NCBI GenBank assembly: GCA_900547345.1
Contig: URGG01000034.1
Span: 1-17,407 of the forward strand
From: an uncultured Collinsella sp.
Lineage (GTDB): Bacteria; Actinomycetota; Coriobacteriia; Coriobacteriales; Coriobacteriaceae
Direction of reading: 5' to 3'
DNA length: 17,407 nucleotides
This document shows, in pieces, positions 1-7,630 of this stretch; positions within the stretch are counted from its first letter, which is position 1, and each line of letters begins with the position of its first letter. The notes beneath the pieces were generated by a model. That model had not been told where the DNA came from and searched no databases. It saw only the letters and a list, made by a program, of their open reading frames with translations. The translations under genes and the position numbers were made by a program.

Positions 1-39
1 GCTGCGCCAACTGCCCGCATAGCCACTAGAAACAACGCG

Positions 40-76
40 GCCCCGCGATCAACGCCGATCGCGGGGCTATTTCTTT
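40..76 (+). terminator. Rho-independent terminator of an off-window plus-strand gene
   Basis: A perfect 11-bp stem (GCCCCGCGATC at 40-50, its complement at 57-67) closes a 6-base loop and is followed by the T-rich TATTTCTTT at 68-76. The T tract is on the plus-strand side, so it most likely ends a gene running in from the left. A plus frame ending LRQLPA-stop at 20-22 could be that gene's end, but a few codons cannot prove it. A second hairpin follows at 83-105 (TGGGTAGCT, loop AATCA, complement). Confidence 0.8.
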
Positions 77-82
77 GCTCTA

Positions 83-105
83 TGGGTAGCTAATCAAGCT
101 ACCCA
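83..105. repeat. Short perfect hairpin
   Basis: TGGGTAGCT (83-91) and its exact complement (97-105) flank the loop AATCA, giving a 9-bp stem. On the plus strand GGTTTCCTT follows, a weak T tract, so it may be a backup terminator to the one at 40-76. No other role is visible. Confidence 0.45.
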
Positions 106-118
106 GGTTTCCTTGTGA

Positions 119-183
119 GTTGCGGTGAAATAAGGACTGTTTGGCAGGTAGATGCCGCTATTCAATCCCTATTTCACCGCAAC
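119..183. repeat. Palindromic REP-like element, family A copy 1
   Basis: Arms of 18 bases at 119-136 (GTTGCGGTGAAATAAGGA) and 166-183 pair with one G-T wobble. The 29-base centre holds a small inner stem, GGCA (143-146) with TGCC (153-156). It lies 7 bases past the rsmB stop codon. A second copy with nearly the same ends but a different centre is at 16348-16414, which marks it as a dispersed family rather than a one-off terminator. REP elements mobilised by Y1 (RAYT) transposases have this form; that link is inference, since no such transposase is in the window. Confidence 0.75.
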
Positions 184-190
184 ATAGTAG

Positions 191-1591
191 TTACTTGCGG
201 ATCAGGCGGGCGCAGAAGTGGCCGTCGTAGGAGTCGGCGTTTACCGGCACGCTTTGGAAGAGGCCCCGATCGTTCTGGCGTACGGAAACGAGTTTCTTGG
301 CTTGATCGAACTCGGGGAGTTGCAGAATCTGTGCCTCGGAAAGCGGTGCCACGCTAAAGCCGGCACCCTCGGGAGAAGCAAGGAAAGCGTCCACCACCTG
401 CGTGTTCTCCTCGTCGAAAACCGAGCACGTCGCATAAATGAGCTCGCCGCCGGCAGCCACGCGCGCGGCGGCTTCCTTGAGCATCGTAAGCTGTAGTTTG
501 GGCAGCTCAACCGTCACGTCCTTTTCGGTCAGGCGCCACGGGATCTCGGGATGACGACGCATGGTTCCGGTGCCCGAGCAAGGCGCATCGATAAAGACCG
601 TGTCGAACTTAACTGGCTTGCCAAGCATGGCATCAAACGATGTGAGCACCTCATCAAGCTCGCAGGCATCACCAGAAACCGTACGAACACCCTGAATACC
701 CGCCTTGTGAAGGCGCGCGAGATTCAGGTCGCACTTGCGATCATGCAGATCGAGCGCCGTATGCTGACGCTCATAGCCCGCACGCTTGGCCTGGCACATC
801 ATCACATAGGTCTTGGTGCCACGACCGGCACCAATCTCAAGGCAGCTGCCAGGGCGCGTGGCAGCTGTGGCGATAAGCTGCGCGTTGAGATCAGATGCCA
901 CCGCGGCAGCACGCTCAAACATACCCGAAGCAACGGTAACCTGGGCATCAACCGGGGCATGGCAGCCCGGGAAGACAGTCGCGACGAGCTGCGAGATATA
1001 CGGATCGGACTTGGTCGCAAAGGCGTTCTCATGCAGGGCCAGCGGCGCGGGGGCCAGATTGCCGGCAAAGTTAAGCGCACCCTCAGGCGTGTCGAACGAT
1101 GCCATAATGCGAGCGCACAGCCAACGCGGCAGACCCATCAGGCGCGACAGGCGAACCAAGCGTCGCTCAGACTCGTCTACATCGGACGCAGTGGCAAAGT
1201 CCTCAACGTTGTCCGCGACCTTATGGAGCACGGCATTGGCCAAACCGGCGGCAGACTTAGCTCCGCTGCGCACCAGCTCAACGCCCTGACTCACCGCAAC
1301 GCGGCCAGGCGTATGCAGATAGAGCATCTCGAAGGCCGAGATACGAAGTGCCATGCGAACACGCGGCGCAACCTTTTTAGGCTTATCGAGAAACTGATCG
1401 AGCAGCTCGTCCAAAATACCCTGCGTAGCAGCCACACCCAGCGCCAAGCGGGCGGCAAAAGCGGAATCGCGCTGGTCAATAGCCTTGGCCGATGCGCGAG
1501 AGGACAGCACGTCGCGCGCATACATGCCGCGGCGATCGGCCTCCATCAGCACATCGAGTGCAAGTTTGCGCGCGGGAGACAGCTTGCTCAT
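191..1591 (-). CDS. rsmB: 16S rRNA (cytosine-C5)-methyltransferase RsmB
   Basis: 466-residue RsmB/Sun-type enzyme expected to methylate C967 (E. coli numbering) of 16S rRNA using S-adenosylmethionine, in the cytoplasm on free 16S rRNA. Residues 5-130 form the NusB-like RNA-binding domain, followed by the Rossmann methyltransferase domain. The SAM-binding motif is CLEIGAGRGTK (250-260). The two family cysteines are both present: DAPCSGTGTMRRHPE (Cys338) and YATCSVFDEEN (Cys389, the nucleophile by family analogy). The ATG at 1591 is chosen over an in-frame upstream start because it overlaps the fmt stop as ATGA, typical of translational coupling, and places MSKLSPARKLAL at the N-terminus as in homologues. 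It is the last gene of the fmt-rsmB pair. No T-rich terminator follows; a REP-like palindrome begins 7 bases downstream. Identity is secure. Confidence 0.96.
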   Translation of the reverse strand: MSKLSPARKLALDVLMEADRRGMYARDVLSSRASAKAIDQRDSAFAARLALGVAATQGILDELLDQFLDKPKKVAPRVRMALRISAFEMLYLHTPGRVAVSQGVELVRSGAKSAAGLANAVLHKVADNVEDFATASDVDESERRLVRLSRLMGLPRWLCARIMASFDTPEGALNFAGNLAPAPLALHENAFATKSDPYISQLVATVFPGCHAPVDAQVTVASGMFERAAAVASDLNAQLIATAATRPGSCLEIGAGRGTKTYVMMCQAKRAGYERQHTALDLHDRKCDLNLARLHKAGIQGVRTVSGDACELDEVLTSFDAMLGKPVKFDTVFIDAPCSGTGTMRRHPEIPWRLTEKDVTVELPKLQLTMLKEAAARVAAGGELIYATCSVFDEENTQVVDAFLASPEGAGFSVAPLSEAQILQLPEFDQAKKLVSVRQNDRGLFQSVPVNADSYDGHFCARLIRK

Positions 1592-2508
1592 GACAAAACA
1601 CCCCAGATAAGATCGGCGCCCTGCAGGCCAGCAGCCCAAGCAGAAGCGGCCATAGCACGCTTGCCATCAGGCTTAACCTCGAGCAGCTCAACCGTGCCAT
1701 CGGAAAGACCCAGGTAAACACGCTTGCTCTTGACGGCAACCGCGCCCTCGCCAAGCGACACATCAGCCGGCGCAGCATCGAGCACGCGCACGGTCTTGCC
1801 GGCAATCACACAACGAGCAGGCGCGGTATCGGACGAAGCGAGCACATGACGCACGCAATCGAACGCCGCCATGTGCGGATCCAGGCGCATCTCCTGCTTA
1901 GAAATCTTGGCAGCATGGGTAACGAGCGCCTCATCCTGCTCAGTCCACACGGCGGTGCCATCGGCAAGAGAAGGAAGCGTATCGGCAAGCAGTTTGCCAC
2001 CAAGCTCACCAAGTTCCATGGTCAGCGCCTCAGCATGCTTACCGGCAACGGACGTAGAAACCTGAGCACAATAAGCACCAGTATCCACGCCATGTCCAAT
2101 GCGCATGATAGAAACGCCAGCAACCTCGTCACCAGCGAGAATCGCACGCTGAATAGGAGCAGCCCCACGCCAACGAGGCAGCAAGGACGCATGAACATTC
2201 ACAATGCCGAGCGGCGCCATATGAAGAACCTCATCGGGCAAAATGCAACCATAAGCAGCCACACAGAAAATATCGGCTTGCGCAGCTTGGAGAGCCTCAA
2301 CAACCTCGGCCGTCATACGATTAACCTCAACAACCGGCAACCCCAGCTCAAGCGCCTTAGCCTTAACAGGAGAAGGCTCAAGCTTCTTACCACGCCCACG
2401 AACAGCATCAGGACGAGTAACAACAAGCGCAATCTCGTTCCCAGCCTCAACAAGCGAAGTCAGCGAAGGCACAGCAAAATCAGGCGTACCCATAAACACA
2501 ATACGCAT
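1588..2508 (-). CDS. fmt: Methionyl-tRNA formyltransferase
   Basis: 306-residue Fmt, which transfers a formyl group from 10-formyltetrahydrofolate to Met-tRNA(fMet) for translation initiation. The N-terminal Rossmann domain starts MRIVFMGTPDFAVP. The catalytic Asn-His-Asp triad is visible as N104 and H106 in NVHASLLPRWRGAAP and D142 in GHGVDTGAY. The C-terminal OB-like tRNA-binding domain follows from about residue 205. Length matches the family (about 310). A strong ribosome site, GAGAGGAG, lies about 10 bases before the ATG. The stop overlaps the rsmB start by 4 bases. Its first ~170 codons use many T-ending codons (GTT, GCT, CTT, CGT, CCT), unlike priA, def and gltX upstream; this drifts back to C/G-ending codons towards rsmB. 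Functionally it is the counterpart of def, encoded just upstream. Confidence 0.97.
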   Translation of the reverse strand: MRIVFMGTPDFAVPSLTSLVEAGNEIALVVTRPDAVRGRGKKLEPSPVKAKALELGLPVVEVNRMTAEVVEALQAAQADIFCVAAYGCILPDEVLHMAPLGIVNVHASLLPRWRGAAPIQRAILAGDEVAGVSIMRIGHGVDTGAYCAQVSTSVAGKHAEALTMELGELGGKLLADTLPSLADGTAVWTEQDEALVTHAAKISKQEMRLDPHMAAFDCVRHVLASSDTAPARCVIAGKTVRVLDAAPADVSLGEGAVAVKSKRVYLGLSDGTVELLEVKPDGKRAMAASAWAAGLQGADLIWGVLS

Positions 2509-2829
2509 AAAAGTTAGTCTCCTCTCAATTACGAGCCGAGACGGCTACAAAAAAGCGTTCCAGATCGCAAGCGCACCCAGCCGCAAAAACAGTTCAACAA
2601 AGACAAATATACCCAAAAACAAAGAAAGAGCCGCATAAAAGCAGCCCTCCCAACAAAGCACCTATCAGCGAAGACGCCCTTCCCTGGCCCGACGGCACCC
2701 GGGCGAGACAAGCAGCGTCAACGTAGTCTCCGGAGCGCCCGCCTATATCGTCCCGCGCGCAGTTTCGCAGCGCAGCGAGAATGTTTGAGCACGGGATGAT
2801 ATAGGCGGGCGCCCCGGGGACGGACAAAC
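2509..2829. other. 321-base gap between def and fmt
   Basis: This gap interrupts an otherwise tight priA-def-fmt-rsmB cluster. Next to def it holds a large inverted repeat (2726-2821). The part next to fmt (about 2540-2665) is T-rich on the minus strand and AT-richer than its surroundings. There, two overlapping minus-strand frames encode short hydrophobic stretches: FYAALSLFLGIFVFVE in a 38-codon GTG frame at 2545-2661, and LIGALLGGLLLCGSFFVFG in another frame. T-rich DNA gives hydrophobic translations in several frames by chance, so I do not call a gene. I see no convincing sigma-70 promoter, although fmt probably needs one here. Confidence 0.6.
2726..2821. repeat. Large imperfect inverted repeat after def
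   Basis: Arms of 30 bases at 2726-2755 and 2792-2821 match in 27 positions when one is reverse-complemented; the core CGCCCGCCTATATC is exact. The 36-base loop (2756-2791) is CGCAGCGC-rich. The element begins 8 bases past the def stop codon. There is no T tract on either side, so it is not a standard intrinsic terminator. It could be a REP/MITE-like insertion or a 3'-end-stabilising hairpin for priA-def mRNA. Its sequence differs from the family A elements at the window ends. Confidence 0.7.
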
Positions 2830-3366
2830 CTACTCCGTCTCGCCCGGTCGAGCGCCGCGGGCCAGGGCGTCCTGGTACTCCTTGACTGCTTTGATCCTCT
2901 GCATGGGCTTCAGTCGCTCGAACATGGTGTTGCCGTGCAGGTGATCGATCTCGTGCTGAAGGCACACGCAGAATAGGTCGCCCGAGCCCTCATAGCGAAT
3001 CAGGTTAGCGTCCAGATCGTACGCCTCGACGACGACATGGTCGGGACGCTCGATCTCGCAGCTAATGCCGGGGATGGACAGGCAGCCCTCACTAAAGGGC
3101 ACCAGATGGTCGCTCTGCTCAACAATAACGGGATTGATGAGCACGTAGGGGTCATAGTCGTTTTTGTCGCTGTAGTCGCAGTCGATGGTGACGAGCTGGA
3201 TGAGCTCGCCGATCTGCGGAGCAGCCAGGCCGCAGCCACCGTTCTCGAACATCATCTTCTTCATCTTCTCGGCAAGCGCCTCGATCGCCGGGGTGATCTC
3301 CTCAATGACGGCGCACTCCTGGCGCAGACGAGGGTCGGGCGACAGTACGATTCCGTTGGCTTCCAT
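2830..3366 (-). CDS. def: Peptide deformylase
   Basis: 178-residue type 1-like peptide deformylase, a metal (Fe2+/Zn2+) hydrolase removing the formyl group from nascent proteins. All three family motifs are present: GCGLAAPQIG (44-53), EGCLS with metal ligand Cys95 (93-97), and QHEIDHLHG with metal ligands His138 and His142 and catalytic Glu139. Two in-frame ATGs lie close together. The one at 3366 is preferred because the AAAGGA ribosome site then sits 5 bases upstream; the ATG at 3372 would directly abut it. priA ends 18 bases upstream, so the two genes are very likely co-transcribed. It pairs functionally with fmt, which lies beyond a 321-base gap instead of directly adjacent as in many genomes. 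Confidence 0.96.
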   Translation of the reverse strand: MEANGIVLSPDPRLRQECAVIEEITPAIEALAEKMKKMMFENGGCGLAAPQIGELIQLVTIDCDYSDKNDYDPYVLINPVIVEQSDHLVPFSEGCLSIPGISCEIERPDHVVVEAYDLDANLIRYEGSGDLFCVCLQHEIDHLHGNTMFERLKPMQRIKAVKEYQDALARGARPGETE

Positions 3367-3384
3367 GGCCATCCTTTCGGGTTG

Positions 3385-5838
3385 TTACATCAAATCATAG
3401 GCGTCGACGTCAACGCTCACGCTCACGCCACGCACGGAGCCCACCTCTTTGAGGCAGGCGTCGATATCATCAGAGACATGGTACCCCACGGGCGACTTCA
3501 CAAGCAGATGGAAGCGGTAACGGTCCTTGGCCCTCTCGATTACACACGAAGCCGGGCCCAGCACCTGCGGCACGGCACTCCCCGCCCGCAAAAAGTCGGG
3601 CGCGGCGGCATGCCAGCGGCGCTTAAGAAGCTTTGCAATGCGCCCGATGTAGTCATGCGCGTCGTCTCGGTTCGCCGACCACACCAAGATGTTGACCAAG
3701 CGAACAAACGGCGGGTACAGCGCGTCGCGGCGCTGGTCCAGGTCGTAGTCGGTAAAGATCGAACGGTCGTGCTCAGCGACGGCGCGAATTACCGGGTCAT
3801 CGGGCAGGTAGGTCTGGATGATCACCTCGCCGGGACGATCGCCGCGACCGGCACGGCCCGCAACCTGCTCCAGCAAATCGTAGGCGCGCTCCCCTGCGCG
3901 GAAGTCCGGCAGCTTGAGGGCGAAGTCGGCATTGACCACGCCTACGAGCGTGACCTCGGGAAAATCGAGACCCTTTGCGATCATTTGGGTGCCCAGCAAT
4001 ACGGCACAATCCGCCGCATCGAACTGCTCGAGCAGCTTTTTGTGCGCGTCCTTTCCGCGCGTGGAATCGGCATCCATGCGAATAATGGCGACGTCCTCGG
4101 GCAACATCTGGTGCAGTGCGTCCTCGATCTGCTGCGTGCCCAGGCCCATTTTTGCCAGGTAGCGACTGCCACATTTGGGACAGCGACTCGTGGGGGCCGG
4201 ATAGGGCTGCACGCGCCAAGACGATCCGCAGGTGTGACACTGCAGCGTGTGCGTGCGCTCGTGATACGTAAGCGCGGTGGAGCAGTGGTTGCAGGTGGGG
4301 ACGCAGCCGCACTCGCGGCACATCAAAAACGGCGCAAAGCCACGGCGGTTATGCAGCAGCACGGCCTTTTCGCGGTGCTCGACAACGCGCTCCAAGCCCT
4401 CCATCAAGGGTTTTGAGAACATGCAGCGGCTGCCATGCGAGAACTCGCGGCGCAGGTAGGCCATGCGGACAGTCGGCAGCACGGCGTGTCCCGGGCGCTC
4501 GGGCATCTCGACGCGCGTCCAGGTGGCACCGTTATACATGCCACGGCGGCAGCGGTCGAGGGCCTCAGCAGAAGGCGTGGCCGAGCCCAGCACGAGCGGG
4601 CAGCGATAGCGACGCGCCATCTCGGCCGCCACCTCGCGCGCGTGGTAGCGCGGACTGGAACCCTGCTTGTAACTGGTCTCATGCTCCTCGTCGATGATGA
4701 TGAGGCCCAAGTCGCTGAGCGGGCAAAAGAGCGCCGAGCGGGCGCCCACGACCACGCGAGCGGCACCGCTGGCGACCATATCCCACTGGTCCAGGCGCTC
4801 GCCAGCCGAAAGGCGGGAATGGAACACGGCGACCGTCTCGCCAAAGCGCGAGCGGAAGCGGCCGACGGGCTGGGCCGTCAGCGAGATTTCGGGCACAAGC
4901 ACGCACGCCGAGCGACCGGCCGCGAGCACGCGCTCGATGGCGGAGAGATAAACCTCGGTTTTGCCGGAGCCGGTGACGCCGTCGACCAGCACCACGTCGC
5001 CATGAGCGTCCAGACGGGCGCGCTCAATCTGCGCGAGCGCCTGCTGCTGACCGTTGGTGAGTGCGACCGGTGCCTTGCCGCTTGCCGAGGAGAGCGTGGT
5101 CTGTTCATTGCAGCCACGCCACGCACGGCGCTCCTCCACCACCACGACGCCGCGTTTTTCGAGCGCCTTGATGGTAGCCGACATGCTGTTATAGAGCAGG
5201 TTGAGGTCACGCGTCGTGACCGGGCCGCACCGCAGTGCCTCGATGAGCTGGCGCTGGCGGACCGCGGTCTTGGGCGGCGTATAGTCAAAGCCCTCGGGCG
5301 TGAGCATGACCCAGCGGTTTTGGATAGGCTTGACGGCGGAACGTTCAACCGTCCACACGCCGTCGTCGCCCTTGACCACGCGCGGGCTTCCACCCGGGGG
5401 CAAAAACAGGCGCAGGCACTCGGAAAGCGTTGCGACGTACTCGCGGCTCATCCAGCGTGCGATACGGGCGGCCTCTGCGGTAAAGAGCGGCTTGCTGAGG
5501 ATAGCCTCGATAGGCTTGATACGCGCGGGATCGAGAGCGATGTTGCCTTGCAGGTCGGCCAGCTCGGGCGCGATGTCGACGATGTAGCCCGCGGCCGCAC
5601 GGTTGCCAAAATGAACTAGGACGGTGGAGCCGATCTGACCATCGTTGGCGAGTGACTGCGGAATGCCGTAAGCAAACGGCTCGGACAGTGCACGCGTCGG
5701 GATGTCGAGGACTACGCTCGCATAGGCGGCGACGGGTTCGGGTGCGGGCTCGGGCTGCGCCGGGGCGGGGGCAGGAGCCGCGGACTTCGGAGCTTCCTCC
5801 GGTTCTGGCGAACCAAACAGCGAAAGTTGCTCGACCAT
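3385..5838 (-). CDS. priA: Primosomal protein N' (PriA helicase)
   Basis: 817-residue superfamily 2 3'-5' DNA helicase that recognises stalled forks and reloads the replicative helicase. In order: a Pro/Ala/Glu-rich, probably disordered leader (about 10-40); the PriA 3'-DNA-binding domain (40-150) and winged-helix region; Walker A GVTGSGKT (287-294); DEEH box (383-386); a zinc module with four Cys pairs (507/510, 516/519, 534/537, 553/556), enough for two zinc ions; and late helicase motifs including LGTQMIAKGLDFP and QVAGRAGR (658-665). All key motifs are intact, so it should be an active helicase. The AGGAGGTG ribosome site sits about 8 bases before the ATG. It is followed by def after 18 bases. 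A terminator-like hairpin (5878-5903) separates it from gltX. The Pro/Ala leader is unusual for PriA and its role is unknown. Confidence 0.97.
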   Translation of the reverse strand: MVEQLSLFGSPEPEEAPKSAAPAPAPAQPEPAPEPVAAYASVVLDIPTRALSEPFAYGIPQSLANDGQIGSTVLVHFGNRAAAGYIVDIAPELADLQGNIALDPARIKPIEAILSKPLFTAEAARIARWMSREYVATLSECLRLFLPPGGSPRVVKGDDGVWTVERSAVKPIQNRWVMLTPEGFDYTPPKTAVRQRQLIEALRCGPVTTRDLNLLYNSMSATIKALEKRGVVVVEERRAWRGCNEQTTLSSASGKAPVALTNGQQQALAQIERARLDAHGDVVLVDGVTGSGKTEVYLSAIERVLAAGRSACVLVPEISLTAQPVGRFRSRFGETVAVFHSRLSAGERLDQWDMVASGAARVVVGARSALFCPLSDLGLIIIDEEHETSYKQGSSPRYHAREVAAEMARRYRCPLVLGSATPSAEALDRCRRGMYNGATWTRVEMPERPGHAVLPTVRMAYLRREFSHGSRCMFSKPLMEGLERVVEHREKAVLLHNRRGFAPFLMCRECGCVPTCNHCSTALTYHERTHTLQCHTCGSSWRVQPYPAPTSRCPKCGSRYLAKMGLGTQQIEDALHQMLPEDVAIIRMDADSTRGKDAHKKLLEQFDAADCAVLLGTQMIAKGLDFPEVTLVGVVNADFALKLPDFRAGERAYDLLEQVAGRAGRGDRPGEVIIQTYLPDDPVIRAVAEHDRSIFTDYDLDQRRDALYPPFVRLVNILVWSANRDDAHDYIGRIAKLLKRRWHAAAPDFLRAGSAVPQVLGPASCVIERAKDRYRFHLLVKSPVGYHVSDDIDACLKEVGSVRGVSVSVDVDAYDLM

Positions 5839-5874
5839 GGCCCCAGCACCTCCTATCCCATACGTCTACAGAAA

Positions 5875-5903
5875 CAAGAGCCCCGCTCGGGTGAACGGGG
5901 CTC
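5875..5903 (-). terminator. Terminator between gltX and priA (minus strand)
   Basis: Read on the minus strand, GAGCCCCG (5903-5896) pairs exactly with CGGGGCTC (5885-5878) around a 10-base loop and is followed by TTGTTTCTG. This is a short GC-rich stem with a moderate T tract, placed 24 bases after the gltX stop and about 40 bases before the priA ATG. It most likely ends gltX transcription, at least partly. Confidence 0.7.
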
Positions 5904-5926
5904 GGATACATACGTTTGCGCAGCGA

Positions 5927-7402
5927 TTACAGCGCCATCGTGCGGGCGCGGTCGATGCGCGCCAAGCAATCGTCGCGGCCGACGAGTGCCATGGTCTCGC
6001 CCAACGGAGGGCTCACCATGTTGCCGCAAACGGCGACGCGCACGGCCTGGAACACCACGCGCTTCTTAAGGTCCATCTGCTCGGGCAACGGCTCAAGCGC
6101 AGCGTCGATGTTGGCAGCCGTCCACTCGTCCACGCCCTCGAGCGCGCCCTTGGCGGCATCCAGAATGGCACCCATGCCCTCCTTGGCCAGGCCCTTGTTG
6201 ACGGACTTCTCGTCATACTCGAGCGTCTCGGCCGTAGCGAAGATGGGAGCGGCGACGGTCACGGCGTCGGCCGGCATCTTGGTGCGCGGCTTAACGATGG
6301 CGGCAAGCGCGTCGATCCAATCCTCGCCGTACTCGACATTACCCTCGATGAGACCCGCCTCGTGCAGCTCGGGAACCATGATCTCGTCGGCAAACTGAGC
6401 ATCGGACATGCCGTTGATGTACTCGGCATTGACCCAGTCAAGCTTCTTGGGGTCGAAAGTCGCCGGGTTCTTGGAGATGCGGTCGAGCGAGAATTTGCTG
6501 GCCAGGACGTCGCGCGGGATGATCGTGGTCTCGCCGTCGAGCGACCAACCGAGCAGCGCCAGATAGTTGACGAAGGCGTCGGACAGATAACCGGCGTCGC
6601 GGTACTCCTCCACCGAGGTGGCGCCATGGCGCTTGGAAAGCTTCTTGCCATCGGCGCCCAGGATCATGGAGATGTGGGCAAACGTGGGCACGGGCGCGCC
6701 GAGGGCCTCGTAGACCATGACCTGGCGCGGGGTGTTGGAAAGGTGGTCGTCGCCACGAATGACATGGGTAATCTTCATCATGGCGTCGTCGACGACGGTC
6801 GCGAAGTTATACGTGGGCGTACCGTCAGAGCGGAAGATGACAAAGTCGTCGAGCTCCTTGGCGTCGAAGGTAACCTCGCCATGGACGGCGTCGTGGATGA
6901 CGACGTCGCCACGGTCCTCGGGCACCTTGATGCGCAGGACGTAGGACTCGCCGGCCTCGATGCGGCGGCGCGCCTCCTCGGGATCAAGATCGCGGCAGCG
7001 GCGCTGATAGCCCTGGAAGGGGTCCTTGCGCTCCTGAGCGGCCTTGCGATCGGCCTCGAGCTGCTCCTTGGTGCAGAAGCAGGGGTAGGCCTTGCCCTCG
7101 TCCCAAAGCTTCTGGGCGGCCTGCTTGTACAGGTCCAGGCGCTCGGTCTGGGCATAGGGGCCAAAGTCGCCGCCCACCTCGGGGCCCTCGTCCCAGTCAA
7201 GACCCAGCCAACGCATGGCGCGCAGGATGATCTGCGTGTTCTCGTCGGTGGAACGGGTGGGGTCGGTGTCGTCGATGCGCAGGATAAACGTGCCGCCGTT
7301 TGCGCGGGCAAAAGCCCAGTTATAGATAGCGGTGCGGGCGCCGCCGATGTGCAGCTTGCCCGTCGGTGAGGGTGCAAAGCGGACGCGAACGTCTGATGCC
7401 AT
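5927..7402 (-). CDS. gltX: Glutamate--tRNA ligase
   Basis: 491-residue class I aminoacyl-tRNA synthetase that charges tRNA(Glu) using ATP. The N-terminus reads VRVRFAPSPTGKLHIGGA with the HIGH-type motif at 18-21; the KMSKS-type motif is KLSKR (254-258), followed by RHG. A possible zinc site is CFC (108, 110) with C136 and D138, resembling the Cys-x-Cys...Cys-x-His site of E. coli GluRS but with Asp in last place. The C-terminal half is the helical anticodon-binding region. The ATG at 7402 is chosen because GAGGAGA lies 5 bases upstream and homologues start there; an in-frame ATG 13 codons earlier lacks this. Whether it also charges tRNA(Gln), requiring GatCAB, cannot be told from this window. 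It is divergent from metK. Confidence 0.96.
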   Translation of the reverse strand: MASDVRVRFAPSPTGKLHIGGARTAIYNWAFARANGGTFILRIDDTDPTRSTDENTQIILRAMRWLGLDWDEGPEVGGDFGPYAQTERLDLYKQAAQKLWDEGKAYPCFCTKEQLEADRKAAQERKDPFQGYQRRCRDLDPEEARRRIEAGESYVLRIKVPEDRGDVVIHDAVHGEVTFDAKELDDFVIFRSDGTPTYNFATVVDDAMMKITHVIRGDDHLSNTPRQVMVYEALGAPVPTFAHISMILGADGKKLSKRHGATSVEEYRDAGYLSDAFVNYLALLGWSLDGETTIIPRDVLASKFSLDRISKNPATFDPKKLDWVNAEYINGMSDAQFADEIMVPELHEAGLIEGNVEYGEDWIDALAAIVKPRTKMPADAVTVAAPIFATAETLEYDEKSVNKGLAKEGMGAILDAAKGALEGVDEWTAANIDAALEPLPEQMDLKKRVVFQAVRVAVCGNMVSPPLGETMALVGRDDCLARIDRARTMAL

Positions 7403-7442
7403 GGAAATCTCCTCGATTGCAGGATGGATGTCTAACTGCATC

Positions 7443-7448
7443 AGTATA
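7443..7448 (-). promoter_or_regulatory. Candidate -10 box for gltX
   Basis: The minus strand reads TATACT at 7448-7443, about 40 bases before the gltX ATG. No good TTGACA-like box is found 16-18 bases upstream, so this is a weak single-box call based on position and the -10 match. Confidence 0.35.
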
Positions 7449-7487
7449 AAGCATCAATGCCCACCTCCGCACAAAGGGCATCGACCC

Positions 7488-7570
7488 ACTCATTGGGGAC
7501 AGGCTTAAATGACCAGTCTTTGGGACAATCTTAATTTATGGCTGGTCGTTTAAGCCTGTCCCCAATGAGT
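7488..7570. repeat. Large palindromic element between gltX and metK
   Basis: Arms of 29 bases at 7488-7516 and 7542-7570 pair with a single G-T mismatch; the outer part contains CATTGGGGACAGGCTTAA. The 25-base centre contains GGGACAATCTTAATTTATGG, which partly echoes the arms (GGGACA...CTTAA). It lies between the divergent -10 candidates of gltX and metK. No T tract gives it a clear terminator direction. It fits a REP/MITE-like insertion; GGGGACAG-type palindromes are common intergenic repeats in bacteria, which is general knowledge and not a search result. Confidence 0.75.
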
Positions 7571-7606
7571 AGGTGCGGAAAGGGTGTGAATGTTGGATTT
7601 ACGCGC

Positions 7607-7612
7607 TATGAT
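7607..7612 (+). promoter_or_regulatory. Candidate -10 box for metK
   Basis: TATGAT at 7607-7612 lies 67 bases before the metK ATG and would give a leader of about 60 bases. The -35 region is weak (TGTGAA with a 16-base spacer), so confidence is modest. Confidence 0.4.
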
Positions 7613-7630
7613 GTGCCCTTGCATAGAGAG

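Noticed and set aside
1..40. tRNA gene or 3' end of one at the left edge
   Set aside because: No T-arm or acceptor pattern is visible before the terminator; a protein gene end is equally possible.
551..1717. Long plus-strand open frame opposite rsmB and fmt
   Set aside because: Composition is Arg/His/Gln-rich with no recognisable domain. It is the antisense shadow of GC-rich coding DNA; rsmB and fmt have full motifs on the other strand.
5837..7369. 510-codon plus-strand open frame opposite gltX
   Set aside because: It mirrors the gltX codon pattern and shows Leu/Gly/Val-rich shadow composition. The minus-strand protein has complete synthetase motifs.
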